A stretch of 64,000 bases of DNA from Gordionus sp. m RMFG-2023 (GCF_954871325.1 NC_088777.1:14423366-14487365), one strand, 5' to 3'; positions 1 through 13,214 are shown, counted from the first letter of the stretch. The notes: a model not told the origin generated them from the sequence alone. A program made the numbers and translations.

Positions 1-274
1 ACTCCTCACCCCCCCTATATACATTATATCATTATAAACAAAAATATGTATGAAAAATTAGTATAAGTTAACAATTTTTTTAAAATAACGACTATAATTT
101 AAAATTTTTAGAAAAAAAAAACATTTTTATATTTAAAAAAAAGTGAAAAACCAAACAATTTCTATAAAAATCGGACAAATCCAACCTATAATAAGTGTAC
201 CTAGAGAGTTATAACTTATGGGAAAACTCCACCATAGCACCCCCCCCCCTTACAAAATCCTGGCCATGCCTATG
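1..274. mobile_element. Terminal piece of a hAT-like element cut by the window edge
   Basis: The segment ends in a C-tract followed by CCTGGCCATGCCTATG. Read inverted this is CATAGGCATGGCCAGG, close to the CATAGGCGTAGCCAGG terminus of the hAT at 48607-52488. The C-tract just inside the end is also shared. The other terminus lies outside the window, so neither the TSD nor the length can be checked. Assignment rests on the terminal motif only. Confidence 0.5.
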
Positions 275-1942
275 GTAACAGCGCTATTTAAATGAGCTCT
301 TCTTAGATAAAAAAAAGAGGATATATTTAAAACGGAGAACAAAATAAAATATTATTCCATCAACGGAAGGATAGAACATATTTGTCATTGGCAATAGTAA
401 CATACCAAATAAATCATGCTTAGGGATAATTATAAAAGATTGATTAACAATCATAATCTGAAAAACTAGGTATTTTGATTACATTTACTAATTACTTCTC
501 ATAATTAAATATTAAATACCAAATTACAAGTAATGTATGCTTTTTCGCAATAAGGATTGCCAAGTTGCAATTTAATTATTAAATAATAAAAATAATATAC
601 AGAAGAAACAAGGAATATATCTATTTTACTACATAATACTAGGGAATATTATGTAAAAATATTAGAAAACTGCAGAGGTCTTTTCATTTTCAATTCAAAC
701 CTAACCAGGATTTTTTTTTAAACAAAATATTTTTGGATAGACTAGGATTTTTTAGTCCGGCCCAGATTTTTTTTTCCCGGAATTTTAAACTTTAGTGATT
801 TTAAAATAATCTTGCATATTTCGTAAATTGGGGGAAATAAAAATGTGATCAGTAAATGAATATCAAATGAATCATTATGATAACCGTTATTTTTTGAAAA
901 AATCTGGCCCAAGTTTTGTCCAAAAATATAAAATGCATTCCTTCCTTCCTTCCTTCCTTCCTTCCTTCCCTTTCATTATTTATTTAAGTAATAAAACTTT
1001 CTAATAAATTTTATTAACACCTTTCTTTAAATAAAAAAATAAAAAACGATAAAAGGAGATTAATATACTATATAATCAAGATAGCATTTAGTCAATTCAA
1101 ATTCTTAAAATTATTTATTACATTATACTTATAGTTTTTGATACCTATTTAAATCTTTCAAATTTTTTGTAAAAAAAAAAAATATATAACACCTCATAAA
1201 TAATTGTAGTTAGATTATAACTGATTACTTAAAATGATACTCGATTCGATTAAATGATGTATTCTAATTTTACATATAAATGTAGTATTAAAAAAAAATT
1301 AAGGGTTTGCAGATACATTGGAAATTAATTTAATTAATATATTTTTTTCTCAAAATTTCTTAGATCAAAATTTAACCACCACATCCCAATATATAAAATA
1401 TAAAACTTGAAATTTTTTATTCATATAAACATAAATATTTCGTTATCCTTTTCCTGATATTTTTTTTTACTAATAATGGTTATTATATTACTCAAAGACA
1501 TTAATCTAGTCAACTATAAAACAAATATACATGTCAACAAGAGAATTTAAAAAATTTAAAAAAATTTATGTTTTTTTGCTGAGATTATATATTAAACGTC
1601 GTAGGATAATGGTATAGTGCATAATGGAATCTTTAACGCACATTTTTAAGATTTTATTTTGCGGGAATTGTATTTCAAGCATGTGTACTCTATAATTCTT
1701 GGGTGACTTTATCATGAAATTATGGGTGGACTTTAATTAATATAGAAAAATCAATTTTAAAATTGATTTGAGATTTTAGGGCTTAATCGTCGGGATTTCA
1801 TAAGGTTGGTACGTTATAAACGTTCTGGAATATAATTCCGACAAAAATTTTGATTCCAATATACCTATATTCCAATTCCTTTTTTATAAGCTAACATTTT
1901 AAAAAAACTTAAAATCTATTCTTAAATTATTGAAACAATCTT
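275..1942. other. A/T-rich spacer with a degenerate GGCCC-type repeat
   Basis: No coding frame stands out. Around 667-930 there are isolated GGCCC motifs (near 760 and 907) next to T/A runs, and a CTGCAGAGGTC motif near 670. These look like a decayed relative of the GGCCCGGCCCGG elements found elsewhere in the window, but no boundaries can be fixed. Confidence 0.35.
939..970. repeat. (CCTT)n microsatellite
   Basis: About eight tandem CCTT units, read directly from the sequence. Confidence 0.95.
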
Positions 1943-2773
1943 TCAACCAAATTTATGTATAATACAGTTGTTTATAGAAAAATAAATTATATGAATATTT
2001 TTACTTTTCATGATTTTGGAATATCGTGATCGTATAACAAAAGCATAAACCATAAATGAAAAGACTAAAAATGCTAACAAAGTGCATAAGACATATAGAC
2101 ATTTTTTTAAATTCCAATTATTTTTATGTTTAAGGTAACCCACTGTGGGAGGCGATTCTGGAACCATTTTATGGTAGGATATATGGGTTTTCGCTTGAAG
2201 AGGCGAAGATAAATTTTTATTATTATTGGAAGAACCTCTTTGTTGGTTGGTGGTAGATATAATGGGAATGGGTTGAGTAACATAATTTTGTTCCAGTGGG
2301 GTTTTAATTTTCAAACCAGGAGTTCTAGTTTGGTTATTATTACTAATATGATCATAATCGGTCAAAAATCTGTCGGTCAAATTCCCAGGATCACCGACTA
2401 AATGGTAGTTATGATCTCGGATTTTTTCGCTTTCTAACTCTTCCTCCAGAAAGGAATTCGTTTTATTTACATGGGAGAAAGGCATGGATTTATTCAAGAT
2501 AGCATTTGCATCATCAAAATTATTCATTTTGGATTTACCATTTTTGGGAATATCTCTTTGGGAAATTGTGTGTTTTACAACGTTTTGATCATATGGAATA
2601 TTCACATTTATTAACTTTGTTGTATCATCGCGTGATTTAGTGCTAGGAATGTAGCTAATTTTTGGTGACTCGTCGATGGAATGTATAATTCTTAATGGCT
2701 TTAGGGTGTCACTGAGAGGCTCGTTCTCGGGCTTTTTCTCACCCATAATTTCTTCTTCTTCCTTTTCACTCAT
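1943..2773 (-). CDS. Predicted single-pass membrane protein, unknown family
   Basis: An open frame of 276 codons, exceptional in such A/T-rich DNA. The N-terminus is acidic (MSEKEEEEIMGEKK). Residues 20-220 are polar, rich in Asn, Ser, Lys and Pro, and probably disordered. A Lys-Lys pair precedes a hydrophobic segment at about 225-247 (from CLYVLCTLLAF to VYAFVI), then RSRY. With one internal membrane segment and no signal peptide it is most likely a type II or tail-region membrane protein. A splice-donor-like A|GTAAAA lies at 2005/2004 (after the first base of codon 257). The last 20 or so residues are low-complexity Ile/Asn/His sequence, so the true protein may continue in another exon to the left. 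Just upstream of the ATG, ACAG|GTAAATG could be a 3' splice site of a 5' UTR intron. I do not recognise the family. Confidence 0.65.
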   Translation of the reverse strand: MSEKEEEEIMGEKKPENEPLSDTLKPLRIIHSIDESPKISYIPSTKSRDDTTKLINVNIPYDQNVVKHTISQRDIPKNGKSKMNNFDDANAILNKSMPFSHVNKTNSFLEEELESEKIRDHNYHLVGDPGNLTDRFLTDYDHISNNNQTRTPGLKIKTPLEQNYVTQPIPIISTTNQQRGSSNNNKNLSSPLQAKTHISYHKMVPESPPTVGYLKHKNNWNLKKCLYVLCTLLAFLVFSFMVYAFVIRSRYSKIMKSKNIHIIYFSINNCIIHKFG

Positions 2774-3454
2774 TTACCTGTCAAAAGTGGAATATATGAA
2801 TTGGAACGAAAAATGGCTGTATAAGTGATAGGTATCGTAATATGTTAATAATCATTGTCGATTTTAAAAAATATAAGGTCATTGAAAATATATTAATTCT
2901 GTTCTTTTAAGGATTTTTTTTTCGGAATAGATTCATCAAAAAAATGAAACAGAATTTTTTTCTTTGACGAATTTAAACACTTTTGGATAAATTTATGATA
3001 TTCTATTCAGTCTCAAAAATAAACTATAATTATTATTATTTAAAAAATATATATTAAAACAAAATTAAATAAAAATGTTTTTTTTTTAAATATTGATTTA
3101 AAATATAAGTTTACTTTTTTTTGTGCAATATTAACACTTTTTCTTGATTAAAATTTTTGCATATTTGTTTTAATATTAAAAATTATATTTTATAAAATTA
3201 AGAAATGAAATTTATATAGAAATTATAACTTTTTATCCTTAAATATAAAATATTTATTATTTTTAGAAATCGATATTTTCATTTTATAAATTTTTTTAAA
3301 ATTTAAATACTTTTTTCTGTAAAATATTTTAAAAAAAAATGTTACGTGAACCAAAAGAAAGAAAGATAAAAAAAATTTTAACTTCAAGAAAATATTTATA
3401 TTTTAAAAATTTGGTAGGACTAAAAATGTAAAATTTATATTTTTAATATATATT
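2774..3454. other. A/T-rich spacer
   Basis: Nothing beyond homopolymer-rich A/T sequence. It presumably contains the promoter and 5' UTR of the minus-strand gene at 1943-2773, but no TATA or other motif can be singled out in this base composition. Confidence 0.4.
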
Positions 3455-3902
3455 TAGTGATCTGCATCGGGCCTAATTTTTCAAGCCCGACCCGGCCCGA
3501 AATTTTTTTTAAAAAAGTTTTGCCGGCCCCGCCCGAACCCGAATTATTTTGAAAAAGTTTTGCCGACCCGGCCCGAACCCGAAATTTTTTTTAAAAAATT
3601 TACAGACCCGGTCCGGCCCGAATTTATTTAAAAATAGAAATTAATTTATGTAATTACTCAAAATAAAAGACATATGTTATATGTCGTTTAGTTTCAATAT
3701 ATAAAATTAAATATTTTTATTTTACATAAAAATTAAATTAAAAAATTAGATATATTTAAAAAAATTTCCAAGATCCGACCAGGCCAGAATTTTTTTTAAA
3801 AATATTAAGCCCGGCCCGGCCCGAATCCGATTATTTTAATAGAATTAGGCCCAAGCCCGGTCCGAAGCCCGTTCGGGCCGGGTCTAACTTTGCAGATCTC
3901 TA
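3455..3902. mobile_element. Short non-autonomous hAT-like element with GGCCCGG subterminal repeats
   Basis: The ends are TAGTGATCTGCA (left) and TGCAGATCTCTA (right), an imperfect inverted pair. Inside both ends lie repeats of CCCGGCCCG separated by A/T runs. The termini and internal repeats resemble the better-defined hAT at 18066-19902. Flanks are TATATAT-like on both sides, so a TSD cannot be told from background. It has no coding capacity. Confidence 0.65.
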
Positions 3903-6900
3903 ATATATATAACATTTTATCTCATAAAGTATCTAAACTCGTAAAGAACAAATTTTAGACATGTAACTGTCGTATTTCGTAGTTCGAGAAGTCTAAAAAG
4001 TTAGTAGGCGGAATTTGGACACCTCCTACTAGCCATGAGGTAACTTAGACAATGAAGGAGGAGATTACAAATAGTGAAGTGAGACGAGCTATAGCTAACT
4101 TAAATATAGGTCTAGTTATAGAAGTATCCACAATTTAGAAAATAGGGATACGTAAAATAAAAGTTAAGATCAAGTAACAAAAATGAACATTTTATATTGA
4201 AATAGTAAAATAAAACGGCAGAAAACATAAAATGTAGCAAATGAAGTAAGGCAAACTACAACTAGAATATTTAATATCAAAAAATAAAGTCTTAGTTTAT
4301 TTACAGTTTATTGACCTATTAAGGTAACAAAAAATTTTTACAGATAATTAATAGCCAAAATAAATATGCAAGTTTATTTAAAAGGTTAAAAAGCAAAGTT
4401 AAACTAAAAAGGTTCAATTTTAAATAAAAAAAAAAGGCAAATGTTGGGTGTATGGATTACCCATTTGACATCGGAAAAGGGATTTAACAAAACAAATTTG
4501 GAGCGCAGTTCCCTTTAGAGTGAGCGACGTTCGTAGGATTTATTAAGCGTGGCAGTTGTAGTAAAGCATTGGAATTCTGATTCTTGATAGGAGGATTTTA
4601 AGTATTGTTGGGCGGTGGTTGGAGAATCGGGTAGGGAATCAAGATCTCTGAATTCTATTATTTCAAAATTTGTAAAGTATTATTTCAAACCCTTGTAGAG
4701 TATAAACTTGATCTATATTTTTCAAGTTTGAAATGTTTCTTTATGAATTTAAAATGATATTCCTTACGTACGAGGTAAAATGACATATATTTTACATATT
4801 TTAGTGATTAATGGCTTAATCTTTATCAGCTGGTTCAGTTTATTAAAAACCATTATGTAAAGTAAGGTTTATTTAGTATACGAATTTCGTATTAACGTTA
4901 TTTTCCGTAAGTGAACAAGTTGCATTGCTAAAACCAATTTTACCAATTTCGGAATCATATGTTATTCGTTTTGAACCTATATGTGTTATGTGAATTTCGT
5001 TTTAAATTCTTGAACATACGAATAAATTAGTTCACTAAATTCGTAGTCGATCTAGGGCGAGGTATAAGGAAAAAAAGACTTCATTCGTTACCTTTTTTAA
5101 AATAATTTTTTTCAATTTTTTCCTTAATAGGTTATTAAATGAATATTGAATCTTAGATAAGTGAATGTAATATTTATTTTGTTTTTCCATATTAAAAAGT
5201 TTTTGGACATAGCTTTAAGTTTTTTTTTTTTGATTTGAATAATTAAAAATCTATAAGATATAAATATCGCTGTTTGATTATTAGAGTGTTCTATGTCTAC
5301 TTTTGGTCGAAATTAAGTTAGCACCGAATTATTATTCTTAGAGGTCTCCCCCAACTCCTTTACATTTAAAAAAAACAAAAACTTTATTAAATATGTTAAT
5401 GTAATAAAATAAAGAATACACAATCTTTTAATTATTATGGTGTCCTACCTATTCATTTAACCAATCATAAATTATTATCACGTAGGAAATTTTTTTTTTA
5501 GAAAAGGCCTATTATTTATAAATATTTATAAAAGAAATTCAAACTACAAAAGATAGCGCTTAAGAGTTTTGCCAATTAGAGGCTCTTGGAGAACTAATTA
5601 TTGAGTAACCCTTCATTAACAGTTAACGCGAATTCGCAGCGAATTATATAAAATTACACATAAATACAACAAATTTTGTAAACTTCGCCTAGAATTCATG
5701 CTAACTGTGAATGCATGCTAACCTCTCATTCTAGAGCGAATTCGCTGCGGAGAATACAAAAATACAGGATATTTTATATCATTCGCCAAAATTAATGTCT
5801 TTTTTTATAACATCAAATTTAGTCAATATTCAGGCGTAGATGATAAAACAAAAAAATAAAAGTATTGTTTTTGGTTTTATATCTTAAAATATTTTCTGTT
5901 GGTTTAGAATATTGAAAAAATAACTTTTATTTTGTTTTGAAATTTATAACAAAGAATTTGGTTTTTGTTCTGATCTCCAGCCCTACTCTGTCAAACCTAT
6001 TTCTTCATTTTTATCCACTATAATCTCTTACTCTCCTCTTTTACAATCTTAATTTTCATATCAATATGTAATTATATTTTTTTAGTCTCTCCCCATCTAT
6101 ATCCCCATCCTTCCAAAAACTCTACTTCAACTTTACATCTGACTTTAAACTTTCTCTCTCTCTTACCTCTTTACCAAATATATCTCTTTATAGACATTTT
6201 TTTATTTTACTTTATTCCCTAGGCCAATATGCCTTTGACCACCTCTGAAATCCATATATCACCCCATATTTTATCCACACCTTCATTTATCCTACTCTTT
6301 TCCTTTCCCTTTTATCTTAATTTAGCTACTTATCAAGTTGATATCGGATTACCACAATCCCCTTTTTATTCTACCCATAATCCATTTCAAAATAAATAAT
6401 TATACTTACTGATAGAATTATTCCCAACATGATAATTTTGTCATCAAGTATGTGACTAATTTATTGTGTGGCAAAAAAACTTACATTTTTTATTAAAGAG
6501 TGGCGTTTTTAGAACTAATCAAATATATTAGAGTAAATTTATTTTTCAGGATTTAACACTTTCAATAGGGTTCTACAACATTCATTTACAAAACCTTTGT
6601 TGTAATTTTTAAATTCAGGATTAAATAATATTTTTGTAGCCATTTTTACTTTTACCCATGTAGATAGATCTTTAAAACAGTCTTTTTCTCATTCTGTACT
6701 TGAACTGACTATAAAAAAAAAATTTTTTGCGGTTTTCAATAATGTCTTAGTGTATAATAAAATTGTAAAATTAATTTGTCTTAGTTTAATTAAGTGTTTC
6801 CTAAACATTTTTTTAAAAAATGTCTAAATATAATATAGTTTAAAGCATATTGTTTTTAAAACTCCTGAAAAAGTTGATCTTAGTGAAAATACCAGAAAAA

Positions 6901-7888
6901 TAAAAAATAAAATTATATATATATAGTTATTATTTAATATTTAATTTATATTATGGCTTTGGGTTAAAAAAAATTTGTAAGTTCTAGATCTATGAACATA
7001 AATTCAGTTGGTTCTACAAAAAATTCTAGTGATAAAATTTTTTGTTAAAATAAAAGTAACGTGTAAATAACGCTTTTTTGTGAAAAAGTAGCAAATAAAA
7101 AATAAATGACGGTAGCGGTTTGAGAAAAAATTAACTAAAAAAGTCATGCCTACATCACTTATTAAAATGAGACAATTGGCCACCAATTATAAATTAACTA
7201 AACCTTATCCCCAGTTTTCCCAAGAAATATTCCTCACTATAAAGTAACCTAATAAAAATTATATTATAACCCCTAGTAAATGTCTCAATATTTTTTGATC
7301 AGCAAAAATATTCATTTTTCCCAATATAAAATTAATGTTTCCTGTATAAATAATATATCAATATTAAATAAATTAAATAGGAAATTGGTCAGTATAAATA
7401 TAATTTAATTAGTAAAAATATAATTTGTTCAGAAAAAATTAATTTATAAGAAAAAAAAATTCCTTCTTTAAATAATTAATTATAAATTTGTCGCCTATTG
7501 AGAGACGCCATTGAATCCCTAATACTATGTCTTTTTACAAATTTCTCATACTAATTGTTGCTTAAAGAGTTATTAGGCTAGGTGAGGTTAAAAGATTAAA
7601 TAAATATGGAGTAGGGCTAATATACGGTTTGCCTAAAACTGTACTAGGCAAACTGCAAATTCTGCAGTTAAAATAAGAAAAAATACAAATTAATAATTTT
7701 ATATTATAAATAGAATTTCTTTCTTGAAAACCTCTGACCGGGCTAAGTCTATTTTTAATAATGATTTCGGTTCTGGCTGGGCCGGTCTTAATATTTTTTT
7801 AAAAAAATTAGGGCCTGGTCGTGTTATGCTTAAATTTTTTAATATGGTATCATTCAATTTTGTAAAATAGTTATATATTTTAAAATTC
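3903..7888. other. Long spacer without recognisable genes
   Basis: The 3950-5070 stretch is less A/T-rich than its surroundings and may be old transposon sequence. A block beginning TGTTGGGTGTATGG near 4443 resembles an LTR start but has no partner. A hairpin-forming pair CGCAGCGAATT/AATTCGCTGCG lies at 5635-5645 and 5739-5749. The plus strand is pyrimidine-rich from about 5975 to 6380. GGTCTCCCCC near 5343 resembles the end of the element at 40493-42351. Near 7635-7665 GTTTGCCTA and TAGGCAAAC form a short hairpin. Confidence 0.4.
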
Positions 7889-8101
7889 TTGCAAGAAACT
7901 AAGGACCAATATTTTTTATTTGTAGAATATCTTAATACCTCTACCAAAAAAAGACCAGCAGGAGTCACTCTTACGCCTTGGTCCAAAAGGCAATCTTTGG
8001 CATGGAATTATACCTGTATAGATTTGTTTGCAAAATCGAACGCACAATATGCATCCATAGAGGCACTGAATCACCCAAACCTAACAAATATTTGCAATTA
8101 G
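7889..8101 (+). pseudogene. Fragment of the C-terminal domain of a non-LTR retrotransposon protein
   Basis: The 70-codon frame contains KKRPAGVTLTPWSKRQSLAW followed by NYTCIDLFAKS. This matches from memory the pattern RPDGVTLxPWxxGxSLxWDxTxVDTxAxS. That pattern occurs in the region after the reverse transcriptase in many animal non-LTR elements and reverse-transcriptase-like proteins. No reverse-transcriptase motif is visible next to it, and similarity fades after about codon 55, so this is an isolated old fragment. The assignment is from family memory and could be confirmed by a protein profile search. Confidence 0.5.
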
Positions 8102-10667
8102 TAATTGTACTTTTTTTTAACCTTTGTTTCTACCACATTAGGGAACTTCGGCGAAGCAACATAGTGATAGTCGGTTTGGCCGATTTTTCGGCCGGCTAAA
8201 AATTGGTTTAAATGGTTAAAAAGATAGTAATTACCTTACTTTTTGGTCATTCTCATTTTTTTTTAATTAAAAAATTTGCAATAGACTTAAATATTTTGAA
8301 TTAATAAATTATAAAACCATTTTATGAAATTTAATATTTTCTGCAATTTGTAATTATTATATTTGATACAATAAACCGTGCTATTGATGCTTTATATTTT
8401 TTTTTAAAATTAAATTTAAATGTTTTTCTTAAGTTATCTAATTGAGATTTTGGAGTAAAATTATAGAGGGATGGGGGGGGGGGGTAATTTTCAACTTTAT
8501 AGTAGCTCAGTGACATAGCCTCAAGGGAGCGTTTTTACGCCATTGATTTGGAGGGATTTAGAAGGTCCTGCTCTAGAACACTGGTTTTAAAATTGAATAG
8601 TTTTATTTTATTTATTTATATTTACTTATACATTTTGTTTTACGAGAACGATTAAACTTTTTCTCCATTTTCTAACACTGCATTTTTCGAAATAAACATA
8701 AAAGATTTATGTATGAAAATTGTTGATGGAATGGAACATTACTTTATTATTTTGAAATAAAATAATTATTTTTCGGGAAAATATAAATTTACTATTGAAA
8801 AGCTATTATCAAATACGATGAGTTATTTATTTATATTATTTTAAGACAGGCGCTTTGGTATAAAAAAATATTAAGAAATTTTTTAAAATTTTGAAAATAT
8901 AATGGCAAGCAGACACAAAATAATGAGCCATCCCTGTATTTTCATAGTCCAACTCCTGTTTAGAAAAAATATTCTTTTTAGTCGTTTCCCTGTTCCATCC
9001 CGATTTTATTTTATTTAGCCAACCTATAGATATGTTTCGGAAGTAGAACTTCTAAGTTCTTGAACTGCATTGAATTGGAGAGCTTATTGTCAATTGCTTT
9101 TTTTGACAAAATATGATTTTTTAAAAAAAAATAAAACATGTTAAACTTCTTATAATACCTTTAAAGATAAAATATTGAATATTGATTATAAAAAATAAAA
9201 ATTATGATTTTGATTTAAATAAATAGGCCCATTTTTAGTTTCGGTAATTTCATCACATTTTTCATTAATATGCGAAATTTTCAATAATTCTGCGATTGAT
9301 CGTAGCCTAACTGCTCAAAAGCCGGTAACATCAGAAATACCCGGGAATGTTTCTAATAAAAAATTCAAAATTCCAGGAATTTATCATTCTTTTCCAACAT
9401 TTATTAAGTAAGAAATTAAAAATTAAATACATTTAAAACATATCAAAGAATATCTCCTCATATGTATTTTATGGTTTTCCCTAGTTAATTTAATAAATTA
9501 TATCTAATTCATTGAGACCGTAATATTTTTGACCAATTTGGGACATTATTTCACATCCTGCCCGGGAATTTCCAGTTCCAAATTCTGGGGAATATGAAAC
9601 TGATTAAAAAGAATGACTAACAGAATCAAAATCAATTAACACCTAATTTATAATAAATTATCAAAAATATCTTTTTAAAATGATTTATATTTGTATTTAT
9701 AATTAAAAATTGAATTATATACTTAAAATAATTATAAACTTCCCCTCCCAAAAAAATATTGATTGTGATAAAAAATAAAATAATAAAATAAATTAAATGG
9801 ATTATATTAATTTTTTTTCTTTTTATATATGTCCTAGTCCTACCTATTATATATATATTATTATATTAATTTTACTTATTGTTATATCAATCAATTATAA
9901 TTCCATTTAATTTAAAACCCGCTTAATTATTATTATATAAATTATTTATTGATTTGAAATACTTTCAATATTTGAATTAAAATGGGATATTAAAAGTATG
10001 TTAAATGCTAACCAAATACTACTTTTAAGAAGAGATCCAAATCGTATTAAATATAGGGCAGGTTCAGGTTCGGTTCGTAAAAATATTAATATCGGTTTAT
10101 TTTAAAACCCGGCTCAAATCCTTTTACATACTTATCTAAGTGAAGATATCCAATTTCTGTATAAAATATAATCTTATTTGAACATAAAAGGATTTTAAAA
10201 ATAAAATTATAGTGAGGGTTTGGGGTCCGAACTATCCGGCTCAGACCACTGATAAAATTTAGGTCCAAGTCGAAAAAATAGATAATTTTATCAAGGTCCG
10301 GTCCATAGTTAGTATAAGAAAGAATATATAATGGAGACCGGGGATAGTATTATCCCGGGGCAGGTAATTTCTTCTAAAATAATTTTAAAACCAATAAACT
10401 TTGATATTTGAAATTTAAACCATAAATATATTTTAATAAGATACTTCGATGGTTCTAAAAATGTTTAGCAGAAATCTCCTCATTAAAATTTTTAATTTTA
10501 ACAAGTAAAAAAAGAAACTTATTAATTTTTTTACATTTTTATTAATAAATTTTTTATAAAAGTTACTCAGACTAAATAATTCTAAATGATAAAGTAATCT
10601 TCAATTTTGTCATGCATAATAATATTGACAATATTTATAGTAATCTAATATCAATTTTAATTTAATG
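8102..10667. other. Spacer with GC-rich hairpins and scattered transposon-end motifs
   Basis: Two hairpins stand out: CTTCGGCGAAG at about 8146-8156 and GGCCGATTTTTCGGCC at 8178-8193 (6-bp stem). A G12 run sits near 8473. CCCGGGAAT motifs near 9340 and 9562 suggest an old element without clear ends. At about 10050-10320 CCGG/GGTCC motifs in A/T context resemble a decayed GGCCCGG element. GGAGACCGGGGATAG at 10337 resembles the terminus of the 40493-42351 element. No gene was seen. Confidence 0.4.
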
Positions 10668-11372
10668 TAAAGATCTGCAGGTTTTGGCGGGGTGCATATT
10701 AGCCCAATTTTAAGTAGGGATTATTTTAAATATAAAAAAAAATCTAAATATATTTATAAGAACATTAGACACGAGTTTGTCTGGGTCACGAATGACAATA
10801 TGAAAATGATTGATTTATTTTTTATAAATTATATGACCGTTTTAAGTGATAAACAAGTTCTTAAGGGTGGTATATTTGAACCTGGTAAATTTAACATATT
10901 TGACAATATATTTTCATTTATTTACTTAGGATTAACATTTTTATATAAAAAAAATTTAAAAATAAAGATGGCTATGGAGTATGACACGCAACGCGGATAA
11001 TAGATCCCCCGGGTGTTTTTTATATTTATTATTTCATTTTTTTAAATTTTATATTAATAAAAAACTAAAAGATTTTTTTCATAAATAATTTCTACCGAAG
11101 AATTAAACTAAGTTTAAACATTTTGGAAAATTTACTTAATCTATTATTCATCATAACATCAATTTTTTATTGATAATATAACTCCGGTGTCCCCTACTTT
11201 TTTTCCTTATAAAGTAAGAATGATTTAACTATATAATTTATTTTAGTAAATATATCTGTTAAGGGCTTACCTTAATATTAAAAAAAATATTAAAAACTTT
11301 TAACATAGGTTCGACCTAAGCTGTTCATTTTAAATTTTATTTTTGGCCCAACCTAGTTCCTGCAGATCTTGG
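10668..11372. mobile_element. Unnamed non-autonomous element, copy 1
   Basis: The left end TAAAGATCTGCAGG and right end CCTGCAGATCTTGG form an imperfect inverted repeat close to the CAGAGACCTGCAG termini at 18066-19902. Flanking octamers ATTTAATG and CTAGAATG match at 5 of 8 positions, a weak TSD. Internally, 10745-11205 is clearly homologous to 15600-15995, for example ATGACAATATGAA and ATTTTTTATAGATTAT-like blocks in the same order. A 102-codon open frame here is not conserved in the second copy and is not treated as a gene. Confidence 0.55.
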
Positions 11373-12157
11373 CTAGAATGACTTCCCATATGTTTTTTTT
11401 ACCCTGGTTATTGGTAAATAGAAAAAGCTTTAATTTTTTTACTGACTTCTTAATAGTGTTATTATTATAATAACTAATTATCTAGGATTCTTTGTTTTGT
11501 AGTCTAATACTCATGATATTTAACCTATATATATAATTTAAAAATCTATCGCTAAATAACAAAATGATTACCATTCAAGAGTGTATTGCTTAAGAGTCTG
11601 GTGGAAGGAGGAGGTGGGGAGATATAAAATAAATATCGAGATAAATATGACAGAAAAATATATATACATTATACAATATTTATAATAATCGAATTAAATT
11701 TTTTTATCGGGGAAGGGGGTGGGATTCTGTACCCTTCTTTATATATCCTTGTTGATGTTTTCATCCCTCCCCAGTTTGTCATATATGTAAATCAAAAAGC
11801 CATATCATTTATTGAAAATGATTAATTAATTTTATCAACGTTTGTTGTTTGTGCCTCGCCATAACCCTCCTTTTCCCTACTATATATTTTTTATTACACC
11901 TGATTTTATGGCTTAACATTATACAAGTTTGAATATTATATTAATAATCAAGGAATTGAAAAAAAGGGTTAATTTAAGTATATTTTAATAATTTTAAATT
12001 AACTATTAAAATAGCATCGGACAGGGTAACCATTTTTAAAATAAATGGGTAAGCGGCTATAGATTCCGGATGGTAAAATTAATGACCACCAAATAAAGAA
12101 ATGTTTTATTTATTTGAAAAAATTATATAAGAAAATATATTTTTATGGAGTTAGAAA
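11373..12157. other. A/T-rich spacer
   Basis: No coding frame, repeat boundary or RNA gene was seen. G-rich tracts at 11605-11620 and 11708-11722 may be remnants of transposon ends. Confidence 0.4.
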
Positions 12158-12368
12158 TAGTGATGCGAAATCTCTCTATTTGAGCCGGTCTTTAAAAACG
12201 GCCAACTTCAGTGTTTTACCTAGAAAAATATTACGCACTGAAGATCATAGATGGCACTAAGGATTGGAGATCTATTAGCGAAATCTCTACATAGTTAATA
12301 TTTTGCTAGCTAAAATATTGAGTTAACCGTTTTTAAAAATCGGCTCAAGTGGAGCGATTGCATAACTA
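12158..12368. mobile_element. hAT-type MITE, TAGTGTTG family (diverged copy)
   Basis: Long imperfect inverted repeats: TAGTGATGCGAAATC at the left, its inverted counterpart TAGTTATGCAATCGC at the right, then matching GAGCCG..TTTTTAAAAACGG blocks inside. It is the most diverged of three copies (see 54363-54553 and 56621-56844). Flanks GTTAGAAA and GTTACTCT share only 4 of 8 bases, so the TSD has decayed. Confidence 0.75.
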
Positions 12369-13159
12369 GTTACTCTTTCGTTACGATTTTTTATTTCTAT
12401 TAGATTCATGCAAATGCTTTTCTATAAGGACTTTAAAATTTTGAAATTAAATAAAAACTCGATAAATCTTATATATACATATGATTTTAGGTATTGTGTC
12501 TATGATTATTTAGAGTATCCATTTACAGTTGTGATATCCAAATATATTTTTTTTAGTAAATTTTGAATATTTAACAAGATCTAACATTTATAGAAGTATA
12601 TTTTTAGAATTAGGCTAAAATTGTCTTTGTTTTTCAAAGTTATTTAAATTTTACAAAAAACTTTAGGACATTTCCAACAAATTCTATTTTTAAACATATC
12701 TTTTTATTCGTTCATTACTCTATTGGGATGAAATTTTAAATTAATTTTATACACTATTTGTTTTTGATAACGCTTATTAGTGTATAATATGTATTTACTT
12801 AACATTTTCGTACTTAATTATTTAATCACTCAAAGTACAAGTAATGTGATATTGTATCATAATAAAATAAATAATCACAATTATAAATTCCATTAATAAT
12901 ATTTGTGTAATTGGAACAATAAAATATTATATTACTAGTTCAAGCATATAACAAGAAAATATATAATAAGTATAATACCTATTTTTAGTTTCTAAGTAAT
13001 TGAGTGGTTGGGACTAGCAAGATTAGAGAATAATGAAGTTCACAGTTAAATTTTAGTTGAGCAATTTTAAAAATCCATAAACTTCTAAAATTTTCGAAGT
13101 TTTTAATGATGAATGTTTTATCACTTAGAATATATACAAATTAACTAACATGGTATGAC
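12369..13159. other. A/T-rich spacer
   Basis: Nothing recognisable apart from A/T-rich sequence. Confidence 0.4.
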
Positions 13160-13214
13160 CAGGGTTGCCAGATATTCTTCACTTGAAAACGTGAGTTCTT
13201 ATTTTAGAATAATT

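Noticed and set aside
4443-4640. Possible solo LTR starting TGTTGGGTG
   Set aside because: No matching end, second copy or target duplication could be seen. Left as unexplained spacer.
10692-11000. 102-codon plus-strand frame
   Set aside because: It lies in the unnamed element and is not open in the homologous copy at 15.6 kb. Composition is A/T-driven.
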